A stretch of 64,000 nt of DNA from Branchiostoma floridae. Its lineage: Eukaryota > Chordata > Leptocardii > Amphioxiformes > Branchiostomatidae. The DNA lies in the NCBI RefSeq assembly GCF_000003815.2, contig NC_049996.1, positions 14,071,929-14,135,928 on the forward strand, given 5' to 3'. The notes under the pieces are model-generated. The model was given only the letters and a program-made list of their open reading frames with translations, ran no database searches and was not told the DNA's origin. Of this stretch, positions 21,501 through 34,566 are shown in pieces (the first letter of the stretch is position 1; each line of letters begins with the position of its first letter). The position numbers and the translations under genes were made by a program.

Positions 21501-22230
21501 GTTACCTTCACAGAAGGTACATACTGTTTTTGCTCTGTTTCTTCTTCTTTTCCGCACAAATAAAAAACATGAATATCTCCGAAACTAGACCTTGGAATAT
21601 CTCGTAATTCAGCAAGCTGGTAGGTCTGCACATAAGACACTGCACCTTGGTCATTTGGTCCCCTAAAGATACCAAAAAATGATTTTATGGGGCAAAAAAG
21701 GGTGAAAAAACTAGCAATTTTAACACAAAATCGAACTTTCGAGCCCCAATAGAACTTTGGAACTACGTTCCAAGGACCCGAGGTCAACGACCGGTAGCTA
21801 TGGAACCCGCCCGGGAGATATGGAACATGGTGTTCGAACGAGGTCAACGACCGCTGCTAAGCAACACGGAAGTGTCCGCCCGTCAAATGATGACTTCATC
21901 TTGCTTTAGACGGCCTGAATTGAGCCAGAAGCCGTCCTCTGAATGATTTGTGGAATTCATTTTGCCAAGAAGTAATAAGAGATCAAGAAATTCACAGAGC
22001 TTTGACTTTATTTTGCCGAATATCGGCACCCTTTGCAATCAAATTCAAGGAAGGTAGAATGAAATTGAGCGCAGGCAGAATGAAATTTAATGCCCCCAAA
22101 GTATCAAAATGTGTCTCGGTCTACGTCAGTTCTAAGTATTTGTTTCAATACTTTCCTTGATTTTGTTTAAGCTATAGGTTTTGCAACCTGCACAAGCCAG
22201 TTTTAACATGAGCCATCCAAACATTGTTCA

Positions 22231-22375
22231 GATTGAGTCGGGGCGGCGGCGGTGGCGGCGGCGGCCGGGGCGCCCGGCGCGGTGTCCTCGCCAGGATTTT
22301 GTCACAGCGTCGGGGCAGGGGGCCGGGGTCCAGGGGGGGGGGGCGGCTCAGGGGGGCGAAGCCCCCCTTAAGCTC
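22231..22375. repeat. GC-rich GGC-repeat and G-tract segment
   Basis: Runs of GGCGGC triplets (22240-22265) are followed by G-tracts of up to 10 and a perfect snap-back GGGGGGCGAAGCCCCCC near 22352. It is CpG-dense compared with its surroundings and could form strong hairpins or G-quadruplexes. No promoter or coding frame could be supported. Confidence 0.6.
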
Positions 22376-23090
22376 TTGCATTTTAGGCTAATCAGAAGGC
22401 TTATTCTATCAGTTTTTAGGGCCATATCTACGATAATCGTAGCAGTCACTTAACTTCTTTTCAGCAGTTTAACTTAGCAGTATTTCGGGTCAAAGAGTCA
22501 AAGACAACTAAATACTCATAAACAACAAACTTTACTCAGCTCAACAGTACTTATAACTATCGTCCGGTTTGCCATCCGAAGCTGAAGCGCTTCTTTATAG
22601 CGCTAGTACATTCGCTGCGCTGCCGTGACGTGCGATTGTTGTTGACGGTCTTATATCCCTACGTCGCCGCCTCGCTGTCAGGCGATATTCCAACGGACAT
22701 GTTTCAAGGAAAATATCCGGCGAAACCGCTGTTCCGCGTCAGATTCTATTCTATAAAACACGTAACGTTACGTGGGAATAAATGTTACAGTCTAATAAAT
22801 ATTTTGTAGAAGCACCGCTGTGGGGAAGTCCAAGGAATGCAATAATCACGTAGCATATGAAGTTCGCTGTCAACTGGCACGCGGCTGTTTGAAACTCTAA
22901 CCAACAGCGGCGGCCTTTGATGAAGTGGGCGAAAAAGTGCACTGCCTTGGTAACAAGGAAGCCGACGGTGTGGGCGGGGCCACATGGCGAGGCTTCTCCC
23001 CCGAAAGCCCCGGCCCCGAAAGGAAATGCCCGGGTTTTACATACAAACTTACGATGGTTTGAATTTTACATTGCCGAATCAAAGAGCTTC

Positions 23091-23608
23091 AAATTTAGAA
23101 CAGGAAATTTGGAAACGCGGACGGTCTTGCTCTAGAAATATGTCAGAAAGAATTGATTCTGTTTTCCGCGCTGAAAAAGAAATGACGCAACCAGTTGTAA
23201 GAGCCTTTGTGTTGATCAACAAATAAGGACATTCGCGGGAAATCTGGCTGTTCCGGGGAGGTATCCCACCCCGCTGGTCACATGCGGCAAGGCCTACTCG
23301 CTACCCTGTTTACATTTTTGCACGAACGCAAGGCCGGCACACGCAAAATTTAGAACAGGAAATTTGGGGACGCGACCGCTCTTGCTCTAGAAATGTGTCA
23401 GAAAGAATTGATTCTATTTTCCGCGGTGAAAAAGAAATGACGCAACTAGTTGTAAGCGCCTTTGTGTTGATCAACCCCGCTCCCCAAATAAGGACTTTCG
23501 CGGGAAATCTTATACATTTTGGCTGTTCCGGGGAGGGATCCCACCCCGCTGGTCACTCGTGGCGGCAAGTCCTCTGTTTACAATCATTTCGCGCGAACGC
23601 AAGGGCGA
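23091..23608. repeat. Tandem duplication, 255-bp period
   Basis: Copy 1 (23091-23338) and copy 2 (from 23346) both read AAATTTAGAACAGGAAATTT, then TGTCAGAAAGAATTGATTCT, GCCTTTGTGTTGATCAAC and TCCCACCCCGCTGGTCAC. Copy 2 has small insertions. The unit is GC-rich with CGCG words. The duplicated frames end at different stops, so no protein is conserved. Confidence 0.85.
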
Positions 23609-24754
23609 TCCTGGGTGGGAGGGGCTGCGAGACAACGGCACGGCGGGTGCTCTGAAACACCTCCTTTCGAGCTGATAACTTCTTGAAACAGCGGAGGCGC
23701 GTGCTTGGCGCGTGCTTTTGTGTTTTTACTACGATATTTTGTTATTTTTTCCCCATGTTTTGCCGCTACGCTGGATGAAAAAGCAGCGTAGCGGGCTTTT
23801 TACAGCGTCATTTTTCCAGCCGACAGCGTATCGGCCCGCTATGCTGAAAAGGCCTGGCGAGAATTCTATGTTGTGTTTGAGTTACGTAGAATCGAGAACA
23901 CACACGGTGTGTAGTGCGCCAGCACTCGTCTTTTGATTCCACAGGTGTTTTCACGATTCTGTAAAAGCCGAGGTTGAGTTGCGTGCTCCGCGCGATAATT
24001 TGGTGAACAAACGCACTCAGAGAGAATAACTACTAACGTTAGCACTAGTGCAATTTTCTCAGACAGGCCAATAACTGTGGTAACGCTACGTGTATGTGGT
24101 AACGTGGGGATTTCTTTGGATGTTTCCTGACATTATAAGTAACTGACATATAATCATAAAAATGTAGCGAGACCTGTTCGTTTTTATCCACAGTACTGAA
24201 TAGGAACGTTTACTCAAGTTCATGCATAGAGCTGTCGTCCAAATGAAACACGGAATGGTGTCACGGCTCTAGTTAACCGATTTTTGAGTAAAAAAAAAAA
24301 CATTTGAGCAAAAAGAAACACATGACTACGTTAGACGCAAGGTCACTGCGTGTCGCCGGCGGTTACATAAAAAAAAACTCCTGAGACATAAAGGTATGTG
24401 AAACAAAAACGATGGACTTGATGAGTTTATTTCGCTATTAAACTGACCTTGAACAAACATGATTAACTGCAGCGTGGAACGCCCGCCCCATCTTAGGTCA
24501 CGGTCATTCCTTTCACCTTGTTGTTCATCATGTAAGTTACCACAGCGCTGCGTTGGTCCCCAGCAAGCAAGTGGAGCACGGAAACGAAGTCAGCTGGGTA
24601 CATTACAATTAAGCTACGTGCAGCTTTATACACGGTGGGAGTGGCCGGCACAGCACAAAACCCCAGGCACAAAGTCAACGCGAAAGTTTAGTGTAGCAGA
24701 AACCTAACCCCTTAAAGTTTGCATGATTGACAGGCGGACGGGTTCGAAGTGTGC

Positions 24755-25901
24755 CGGTGTGACAGCGATTTCGCCCCCCCGGGGATTTCGCCCCCCCGGG
24801 GGGCGAGATCACTAGCGTTTTCGCCCCCCTTTAGCGTTTTCGCCCCCCCCCCCCCCGAGCAGCTGGCTACTACATATTACAGGTGCGCTACCTGGTACTA
24901 TACTGCACCTGGGGAGTAACGTATATGGTGTGTTACCTGGTACTTATATGGCACCTTATTACCGTACCGTAAGATGTCATACCTCGAAAGTCGATATTAT
25001 ATTGTTCGGTGCAAACATGACATTGAAATGAAAAAAGACAACTTTTGCAGCTGAGGTGGCATAAAACAGTGCTACTGCGAACGTATAAATCAACACCGTC
25101 TATGGTACGGAATACGTCAGCTATATGTTTTCAATTTGTCACAGTGTTTTCTTTCTTGTGCTGGAAACATGTCCAAAGCACTAACAAAAACACACGTGAA
25201 TAATAGTTTCTCATTATAAACTCTATCTACGCGCAAGTTGATATAGCTGTTGCTAAATGCTACACAAACACTGGTATAGTACCAGTCTTAAGAAACACGG
25301 GTAAAGGCATCAGTTCCTAAATACTAGAAAAGACAGTCATGTTGGAGGTGAAGATATCCCTTATCCACATATACCAAAATGTGCGTTATTCTAATTAATA
25401 CCTAATATTTGCATAATTAATAAAGACATTACATAGTTCTTTTGTGGTCACTTCATTGTAGAGACTTCATATTGGAGATATATAGGTTGCTTGAGGACAG
25501 GTGAATACAATGAAATACATCTTATGTCAAGACTCAGGTATATGCAATAATGGGAATGCAAGGGACCAAACCCTCCTTGTCTGAAACAAGTTCAACTATC
25601 TTATTACCATGTAATTACGTTAATATTGATACTATGAATGGAGTTATGTATCAAACTCGTGTACTTATATCATTCTGAAACTACATTTTGTGATTTATAC
25701 CAATCAACTTCTAAAATGTCATGTAAACCCGTTTTTTTTGGGGGGGGGGCGAAATCGCTAAAGGGGGGCGAGGTAGGGGGGCGAGATCACTAGCCGGGGA
25801 GGGCGAGATCGCTAGTGATTTCGCCCCGGGGGGGCGAGATCGCTAGTGATTTCGCCCCCGGGGGGGCGAGATCACGGGGGGGCGAGAACGCTGTCACACC
25901 G
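24755..25901. mobile_element. 1147-bp inverted-repeat element with iterated C-tract subterminal repeats
   Basis: The ends are CGGTGTGACAGCG (24755-24767) and its exact reverse complement (25889-25901). Inside each end lie several copies of a unit like GATTTCGCCCCCCC alternating with ATCACTAGCG, in opposite orientation at the two sides (24768-24857 and about 25735-25888). The AT-rich interior (24860-25730) has no long open frame. The design, short TIR plus iterated subterminal motifs, fits a non-autonomous DNA transposon or foldback element. No matching target duplication was visible, so the true boundary may be slightly different. Confidence 0.8.
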
Positions 25902-27092
25902 GGCGGCACGTATTGATAATGAGGGCATAAACAAACTACGTACATCAAACGTAAATCAAAATTGTTTGCTAAAAATTAAAAGAAATTTATGAAATGTGAA
26001 TTGCGGACTCTGAAAAAAATGATCGAGCCGTTCAAATATGAATGAATTTACACAGATTGACAGGGATCATATAGCGGAGGAAGCATATAGCGGAGAAGAG
26101 CTGCGTACTGTGAAGATTACATGGAGTGTGCAGGGGTAGCCATATCAATTTCAGCTCTGAGAGTATCCGTCAACTGCGTGACGTGAACGAATATAATAGA
26201 TTTGTGGCAATTTTAGCGATTACGCTAACCAGCTGTTTCTATGAATTTGTGCGATTTACAGTAGTTGGTAACCACTAGACGGCGATCGCGCCGCGCTCTT
26301 ACTGCGACATATTGAAATAGGATTGTGTAGCCTTCGATTTCACACTGGGTATATTATAGAAAACGTAAAAGTGTGACAGAGCATGCTGAGGAGAACCCTT
26401 CGCGCTGCGTAGTACAAGCGGCAAACTCTGTGAGACGTTTTTGTGAATGTACCTTCCGATTTTTGTGCTACGCTAGACAGTGTGCCGTAACTTGGTAGGC
26501 TTGTTTTAATTTTGCTCTCTTCAAAGTTAGTCTAATTCAAGAAGACAGAAACGAGAATTCAGTTCTATAATATTTTGGCTTCCTTTTGACAATAAAATTG
26601 TGACTGTGTGTGCTTCTTGTCTCACGTGAGGCTGAAAAAAATTCCTAGGCCCTGACCCTCCCGCAGACGGCCGTCTTCCCCACGCTAAATGTCGTCGAGT
26701 AAACCCTGTTGACGACCGTCAGAAATGGAGAACCTTTGTGGACAGACAGACTGCCCTGTGGCTTGTAGCTATGGGACTGAGATGAGATGATGATGAGAAA
26801 CCCTGTGTGGAACAATATTAGACGTTGTGTTCATTATTCAAGATGCATAACGTTACAGATAAAAAATTATCAACATTTATTTGTACCTTCTTGTCTTATC
26901 CTGTGTCAACATCTGCAACTATTTCAGTTTACCCTTCCTGGTAGAAATGCTAGGCTAGACCATGTGAAGGTAACATTCTGTATTTGCTTGCAAATGTTAC
27001 CTGTCTAGTATTAAGTGTAGAACAATATAAGTAGTATTATTTGATATAAGTGTTTGTATATGTTTTGTGTAAAATTGGGCGTGTTGTTTTAA

Positions 27093-27200
27093 GAAGTGCG
27101 TCACAATTCGTAAACTGATAGAAGACAAACCAGACCAAACATCGTTACGTCTTTGTTTTTGTTTTATTTGAGTGTATCATTTACGCATTGTACTATGTAC
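27093..27200. repeat. Dispersed repeat copy 2 (partner at 21375-21500)
   Basis: Same ordered landmarks as the copy at 21375, beginning GAAGTGCGTCACAATTCG and ending near GTATCATTTACGCATTGT. Only this part of the neighbourhood is shared. Confidence 0.75.
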
Positions 27201-28420
27201 TGGTATTATGTGGAGAACAATATAAGTAATGTTACGCGCGCGGATACCAAAATTTCAGGTTTACATGAAAACGATATGGTCGCAATCTAAGTACAAAGTA
27301 CTAGTAGTATCATTGGATGGATAACACTGCTTGCAATGAACTAAACGTGTCTCGCGTGAAGAACCAATAACAACATTAAACACTACACAGTCTGGTCCAA
27401 ATTAAGTGATCAACAACCTTCGCTGGTTTCTCAAGGTCGCGCATTGTTGATGAACATGCACAAGTCTGTAGTTTGCTGGCAACGTGAAATATCCTACAAT
27501 ATGGTACTTAAAACCCGCTTAACGAGGGTTTTATTATCTACATGACAATAAAACTTGAAGACCCGAACGTAAATAAATGGCTCCATGGTCACGTAACATT
27601 TTGACCTTGTACATCAGGCGGAGGGAAGTCTTATTTCTGTTGCCGTTCCTCAGCGTTTCTTGGTAAAGCCAAATTGGCTTCGTGTTTAGGGATGGGTTCC
27701 TCTGGTCGTCCAGAAACTGATGCGAGAAATAAAGATGTGCAATAGAAAAAAAAAAAAATAAAGGAATTTCGATATCTAGTGATCAAAAAGGTTGTAAAAA
27801 AAGAAGAACACGACGCGTCGATCGTTAAATAAAAAAAAAAGTGGTTCCCTTCCCGCATTTAACGTAAAACGTTGTAGGCCTTCCTGAATTTAGCGTAACG
27901 CGTTATAAGGACCCCCGTGTATGAAAGACTCGTCGTCGACTACCCTAAGGATACCCTTTTATGGTTTTCTCCTGATCCTGACAGCCTGCAGATGTATGTG
28001 TCCCACACGTGAACATGGCATGCCGTCTCCGTGACAGTTGGCAATGGCCTGAGCGGCGGTAACTCGGCCCAGGTGCGACCGTGAGGACACAGTGGTGAAG
28101 TGAACACGATACCGTAACAAAGTCATGGACGTGTTCCCATTTTCTTTGTGTCTCCAACATGGATCCGCAGAAAAAATCTAAACCAGACCCGCTGTTTGAT
28201 TGAATTTACGACGTGAGTCACTCATGTTTGATAGTCTGCGCATGCATGCTCTTTTCCGTTTATTAATAGGCGTTGGCAGCAGCCTATTTTTAGTTTCCAT
28301 AATTCGTATGGAAAGCCGTCTTCACGTAAGCGAGGCGACTAATTTGCGTAATCGCGCCTTTCTTGGTTTTAGCGTAACACGTAGGATGTTCTTCTGAATG
28401 CAATGTAAGGCGTTGTCGCA

Positions 28421-28454
28421 TCCCCCCCCCCCCCCAACCGTGCTGGGGGGGGGG
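28421..28454. repeat. Poly-C / poly-G hairpin
   Basis: A run of about 14 C, the short loop AACCGTGCT and a run of 10 G form a self-complementary snap-back. Its length is likely variable and prone to sequencing error. Confidence 0.75.
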
Positions 28455-28676
28455 TATTTTGCTGATACCCCTTACTTACGGGCAGGTAGGGCCGGTAGTT
28501 TTGGTATGTAGTTTCAAATGTCCATTCTGTGCGACTTTGGCCTCAAATTGCATATTTTCGAGAACAAAACCTTAAACTAAGCTTCATTGAATGACATGAA
28601 CAACCACTTTCCATCCTACAGTATCTGCATCATTATCTCAAAACAGCTCTCACTCTCTTCCGCTCCCCTGATCCCT

Positions 28677-28762
28677 TATTCTCCAAGCAGACTCTGAGTG
28701 GTTGGGTCGCGGGGATAGTAGTGGCCGGGATTGTTACCGACCAAACCGGTGCTTGGAGAATA
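28677..28762. mobile_element. 86-bp TIR element, CTCCAAGCAG family
   Basis: Ends TATTCTCCAAGCA and its reverse complement. The direct repeat TGATCCCT flanks it at 28669-28676 and 28763-28770. This is the shortest member of the family in the window. Its duplication is 8 bp, or up to 10 bp if the terminal TA is counted. Confidence 0.8.
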
Positions 28763-29029
28763 TGATCCCTTACCCCGGTCTTTGGTCGGTGCAGACTCCA
28801 CCATACATCTCTTTTTAATAGCACTCTTTCAACAGCTCCAGTCGTCCTTACCCCCTTGTAGCATGGGGCTACTTTATCAAATAGCACCCCTAATGGTCCA
28901 AACATTGCCAGCAGCCTGCTCACATAGCATGCGACAAATTTCTGTTCCCTCGCCCGTGTCCTAACCCGGCGGCCGGGGCCAGGCAGCTGGCAGACAAACG
29001 CCAATGTTTGGACTCTGAACTTCAACCGG

Positions 29030-29935
29030 AAGTTTTACACATTTCTGTCTTGCACAGCGCGACAAATGTGTTGTCATTCCATACCTAAGATGTTCTGGTC
29101 TCTATGGTTGTACCATGTTCAATTTTACGCTATTGTCTCGTTGTCATTCCTTGTACAGGTGTGTCATTATACTGCAAGGGGACATGTTCGCGATGGTTTA
29201 TATTCGCGGTTTTCGCGGCGGAAGTTTTACACATTTCTGTCTTCCACAGCGCGTCAAATGTGTTGCCTTTCCATACCTTGGGTGTCTTGTTGGTACTGTA
29301 TTCACCTCAACTCTATTGTCTTGACATTCGCTGTGCAGGTTTGTTGTTATACTGTAAAGAGGCATGTTCGCGATGGGTTTATATTCGCGGCGGACGTTTT
29401 ACACATTTCTTTCACAGTGCGTCAAATGTGTTGTCTTTCCATACTTTGGATGTTCTGTTTGTAGTAATTTCGTTCCGTATTCACCTCAACTCTATTGTGT
29501 TGCTGTCGTTCTTTGTACAGGTGTGTCGTTATACTGTAATGGGGGCATGATCGCGATGGTTTTATAATTCGCGGTTTTCGCGGCGAAAGTTTTACACATT
29601 TCTGTCTTCCACAGCGCGTCTTTCCTTGGGAGTTTTGTCCGTACCATATTCACCTCAAGTCTATTGTCGTGACATTCGCTGTACAGGGGTGTCGTTGTAC
29701 TGTAAAGGGGACAAGTTCGCGATGGTTCTATATTCGCGGCGGACGTTTTATACATTTCTGTGTCTCACGCGCTTCAAATGTGTTGTATTGTCATACCTTG
29801 GATGACTATGTGGTCGTATCATGTTAAATTCTAAACGTCGCTATTTTCTTGTTATTCGTTGTACAGGTGTGTAAAGGGGAAATGTTCGAGGTGGTTTTAT
29901 ATTCGCGGATTTCGCGAACTTGAAACCGCCGCGAA
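29030..29935. repeat. Tandem array of five units, about 155-192 bp each
   Basis: Each unit starts near GTTTTACACATTTCTGTC (about 29032, 29224, 29396, 29589, 29744) and contains CAAATGTGTTGT, CACCTCAACTCTATTGT, TGTACAGGTGTGTCGTTATA and TTCGCGATGG with TATTCGCGG. Unit spacing alternates near 192 and 173 bp because the TTCGCGGTTTTCGCGG segment is present in only some units. The array ends with a self-complementary TTCGCGAACTTGAAACCGCC. Similar GCGAACTTAAAACC words occur at 31.1, 45.3 and 58.3 kb. Confidence 0.85.
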
Positions 29936-32900
29936 CAATCCCTTAATCCCTACACTTTGCGAACTTTTAGACCTCCGCAGACACTCTGTTTTCCCCCATA
30001 CCAAGAAATTACATATCCGCGAACATTTTCCCTAGTAGACTATCTAAACTTGGACTATTGAAACCAGACAGGGGCATCCTGAGGTGAGACGGCGGCCCGT
30101 ACCGTCTGTAGGTACAGTAAGGGGGCCCGTACCGTCTGTAAGCGATCCCAGCGCGGGTGTCTCACTGTTACACCACTGTACCGTAACACCGCCAACCTTC
30201 ACGGTCTTTCCGTTTAGTCTACCGCGGGAAAACAGACAACAAACATAACCTCAGTCAGCTGTTCTACAGCGCGGAACTGGGCTACACCTATCGACTGACG
30301 TTTCCATGTCCTCCGACAAAAAGTTTCCAGAATTCACCCAAGCTTAGAGTGTAATCTTTAATGCACAAAAAGTGTATTGTAAAGTTCTTTTTCTCGTAAC
30401 ATGATGCTCATGGTATTCCTACCAAGGATTGTACACACAAGTCTACTCGTTGACCGATAACGCAAATCTCGGACTGAATGCTGACACCATAACGCTCAGG
30501 CATTGACACAAGACCTTTGTGTTGCAAAATACTATAATATATAAGTACTAAAGATTGAAAGTGGACTTTTGCAGTAGAAAAGGATAAAATGTAAAAACAT
30601 GTTCTGTACATGTAATTATTCTAAACGGTGACGTTACTTCTTTCTGATACTTACCCTTGCTAATTTATGCAGCCTCTTCAAGTCTTAAAGATGTCTAGAC
30701 TTCTTCACTTTCTTTCTTGGGAGATCTTCCTTCGTGACCCCTGACCTCAAAACCTCAGTCTGTCAATTGAAAAGAGCCACATAGACATAACAGACTGTTT
30801 ACACAGAAAAAGGAAACCAAAATGACAATGGTAAGTATGACATCATGGTTTGTGACATTAGATAGTTCAAGCGTGGTTGGACCTAAATGTTTGGCCAAAG
30901 CTCAAGATCTAGAGTAGACTAGACAGCGTTGCAAGTTCTTAGAACAAAGTATATTTAGTTACTTCTCGTAGACTAAGATAAAAAGCTTGTCTAAACACGG
31001 AGAATGCTTTTAAGACGCCCCCTGAGTGTTGTGTTTCTTGTCTTGACTTTCTTGGGTTGTTCTTGGCATGTCTGTTGAAACGCAAGAAAAGTTCCGGAAC
31101 AAGGGTTTTTCTAAAACCGCCGCAAACCTAAACCGCCACATGTGGTACCTCTGCACTTAATTTGACAGGCCCCTCACCATGAATACCGACCTACTCATAT
31201 GTCCAACCTGCCTGTGCCTGTAGAGACAAACATTGTTTACACGTTGTATACACAGTACTGGGCCTTTAAAGCCCCTGGGAAGGAATATAAATGAGGTTGT
31301 CAAAAGAGAAGGAGGAGTTAGGTGAAGCGAGGACTTGTGGTTGTAGTTTGGAGGCTCTCGGCACGGTAGGACATTCCGTACGGACGCCGGGCGACGAGCG
31401 CAGTACATTTCAGCGTTCCGACATCGTTTTCTGCGAAGGTATGTTTTCTGATGTAACTTTCTTTCGTCTGGAAGTTGTACTTTTAGCTGGCTCATGTTTG
31501 GAGTGTTTTTGTCCACTAAAACTGACCAATGACCTGGCATACCTGGTGTTCGATTTGTGTTGATGGGTTAGTCGTTAGGTCTAGAGTTGGACGTTCGCCT
31601 TCGTGAAATCGTTACAGTCGCGAGAACGCGAAAATTCCAGACATGCATTGTTTTCAAACTTCCCAAGCAGGCTTGAATTTGGAACTGTTTTTCACATTCA
31701 TATTTATAGCGATATGAAAATCTGAAGGCGCCAACGTTTTTCCTGTTAGTTAAGCATACTGTTGTACAATTTGTTCAATCACAGAATTACTTCCGTCCCT
31801 ATATAAGTACATGCTTAATTGGTGGCGCCTACATTTTGTAACAACCGCTCGGCAACAGACGGTAAAACGATGTTGACATGTTCACCAAACGGATGTTGTT
31901 CTGAAATTATGTCGTCCAAAACAGGTTATAAGAATTCGCGGCACAGCAAATGTTCAGGTATTTCTGTCCGCCCCTCGCACTTTGTATGCAGCTTTTGGTA
32001 AAGCCCTTACAGAATGTCGCTTCTTTCTGTTTGTGTGTCTACCGAATGTGTGTATAGTCGCTGTCGGAAGGTTTACAAAAGACGAAGCCGACTTCCTCTG
32101 AAAGATTTAAGACTCAGGATGTATTAAAGGATTTAATGGGTGACAGCTAGAGAAAAACGTAACCTTGGTGCCAGAGTCTGACCTGTCACAAATGTGTGCG
32201 TCCCCCTCTCGAACACAAAACTTGTACTTCAAAACTTGTAACGTCTCAAAAAAACTTACACTTTCGTCTTTTTGCCCGCTTCCAAGTCTGTCCCGGTGCT
32301 ATACAGGAATATTAGAACTACTTTTGTCATTTGTGAAAGCGGCTAGAACATGTGTTTTTATGTACCGGACGCGGGACAGCCCCCCGTGTGGACGTGTTTG
32401 TGAGGCTGTGGGTGCGGGGTGGGTTTTACGGGCCCGTCTGGGGCTCCAGCCACCGTGAACTGACCATGTCAACAAAACTCTGTCTTCCCAGGCACGGGAC
32501 GGTACATTAGTCACTTGGGTAGTGGAGGCATTTTATCCATGTTTATGATGTATCGGTATCATATAAACTTAACGGAATTGCTCTCAAGTCTTTCTATGAA
32601 TTTGCTTTTGCGTTCTGCTGCAGTGTTTTCACATTAGATAGATGTGTTACATTGCGTTCTGTTGCGATGTGTAGTCTCGTCGTTCAACTCTTTGTGTAGT
32701 GATTTTCCTTGCATTGTGAAACCATGGTCGTGAAATTACCCGTTCCACTACATTGCGTTTTCGGGGCGGTCCAAGAGGGATGGTGGGGGTTTGGGGAGGT
32801 GGTCCTCTACATTAACAAGTTACCACCCGGCCAAGGTCGGAATTAAAAGGGGTTAACATGTTGTTGGGGCATCTTTAAACTAACAACAGATTACCTGTGC

Positions 32901-33178
32901 CACGTGTTTTGTAGTTATTATGTTTTGTTGCATCATATTCATCTTCGCACACCAACATTTAGCCCAACCCCACAACCCCCCGGTACGTTTTGTCTGCCGA
33001 CCTTCCCCGGATGACTTTTCTGGAACCGTTCCCCCCGTGCCCTTTTGCGGTTTGCTTGTTAGGCTTTATCTTGTACGCCACTGCGGAAAAGAATCCCACG
33101 CTCTGGTGTCTTCTTTTATTGACTGTCTTGTCTGTGCCTGCCAGGGTTTGTCTATGCCCGCCTGAGTCACCCTTCCTC

Positions 33179-33496
33179 GGGCGGTTTCCTTGTCTGGTTG
33201 ACCATCAAAACAGCGGTGGTCTCTTGGTAACCTCGGAACTAGGAGATCTCTAACCTTGAACTTCACACTTTTCGGCGATGAAGGGTTTGTCAGGCGATCG
33301 AAAAAGACTATATATGAGAAAAAGTTTATAATTTCCTCCAGCAACTTCTGCTTGGAGAGTACCTCGGGCGGTTTTCTTGTCTGGTTGACCGTCAAAACAG
33401 CGGTGATCTCTTGGTAACCTCGGAACTTTTAAAGTCCTCTGGGAGATCTCTAACCTTAAACTTCACACTTTTCGGTGCTGAAGGATTTGTCAGGCC
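33179..33496. repeat. Tandem duplication, about 187-bp offset
   Basis: CGGGCGGTTTCCTTGTCTGG through CTCTTGGTAACCTCGGAACT, GGAGATCTCTAACCTT and TTTGTCAGGC occurs at 33179-33295 and again at 33366-33496 with a few substitutions and a 16-bp insertion in the second copy. A CTGCTTGGAG word sits between the copies. Confidence 0.85.
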
Positions 33497-34103
33497 GAGT
33501 TCCGGTATATATAGTGGCCACGGTGGCTGGATAGGCTTCCTTTGACAGGCTGAACTATTCGGTTTCATGACAATGTCTGTAGGTCATGGTCAACAGCCGC
33601 GCCGTATGGCTACCACCTGCAGGTGACGTCATGTGGACTATTCCATTTGAGACTTTTACTGGGGAGGGACTTAATGCAGGATGTAGCATACCTTGTTTTT
33701 GCCAAGTTCCTCATGATCGAAGCATGATGGACGAGCAACAACACTTGAACTAGAAGGGAGATAACTAGAGGAACCATTCTAGTAGAAAATGCAGCTCTCT
33801 ATCCCTATAAAGGTTTTCTTTCATGTTTCTTTATTGATTCAGAAAAGGCATGAACATTGAACAACCCCGCTTCCACGTGCGCCGAAATTGACACCTGTTG
33901 ACCCCTGACCTCACGAACAGACAGATCCTTATCTCCAGCTGCTCACCTGTGTTTACATCTTGTCTACCTTCTTCAGGTGATCACTAAGGTCACACGGAGG
34001 TCATCGTGTCAAATGAGATTCTCACAAGAGATTTCTTCGAACATGTTCTGCCTTGATGCGCATGCGCTGAAAGCGATCGTTGAGGATCGATGATATTAAA
34101 GCT

Positions 34104-34260
34104 TGATCTCCAAGCAGATCCTACGGTTCCATAAGATAGTATAAAAGCTGGGCAATGAGTATAGCCGGCCAAAGGGAGTCAGATGGGCACCGGTAGCCAT
34201 ACACACTCCTAGCTTTTGATACCACTATCTTATGCTACCGTAGGATCTGCTTGGAGATTA
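34104..34260. mobile_element. 157-bp TIR element, CTCCAAGCAG family
   Basis: The left end TGATCTCCAAGCAGATCCTA and the right end (reverse complement TAATCTCCAAGCAGATCCTA) pair for about 40 bp, through CATAAGATAGTAT and AAAAGCT. The flanks do not match. It is closely related to the element at 44403. Confidence 0.85.
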
Positions 34261-34566
34261 ATTGATCAATGAAGCTAGCGCTCGTTGAACTTGAAAATTT
34301 CAAAATAACGGAACATCCCTTGGCCTACCGGTTTTGTATGTAACACGCCGAGTCTAGTTCAAGGTTAAACACACCGCCCAGACGTACGTAAAAGAACGAG
34401 GTCGGTCAAGGGCAGTGCCGCAACCTAGACAAGGGCTTAGCCGCAGGGAGCATGCCACAATGGCGGCTTTCAGATCGGCCTCGTAAGTGTCTTGCGGTTT
34501 CACCGCGTGGAGAAGAAAAGGCCGTATAAACACAGCTCTTTCTCTGTTCAATGGTAGTGTTGTGCT

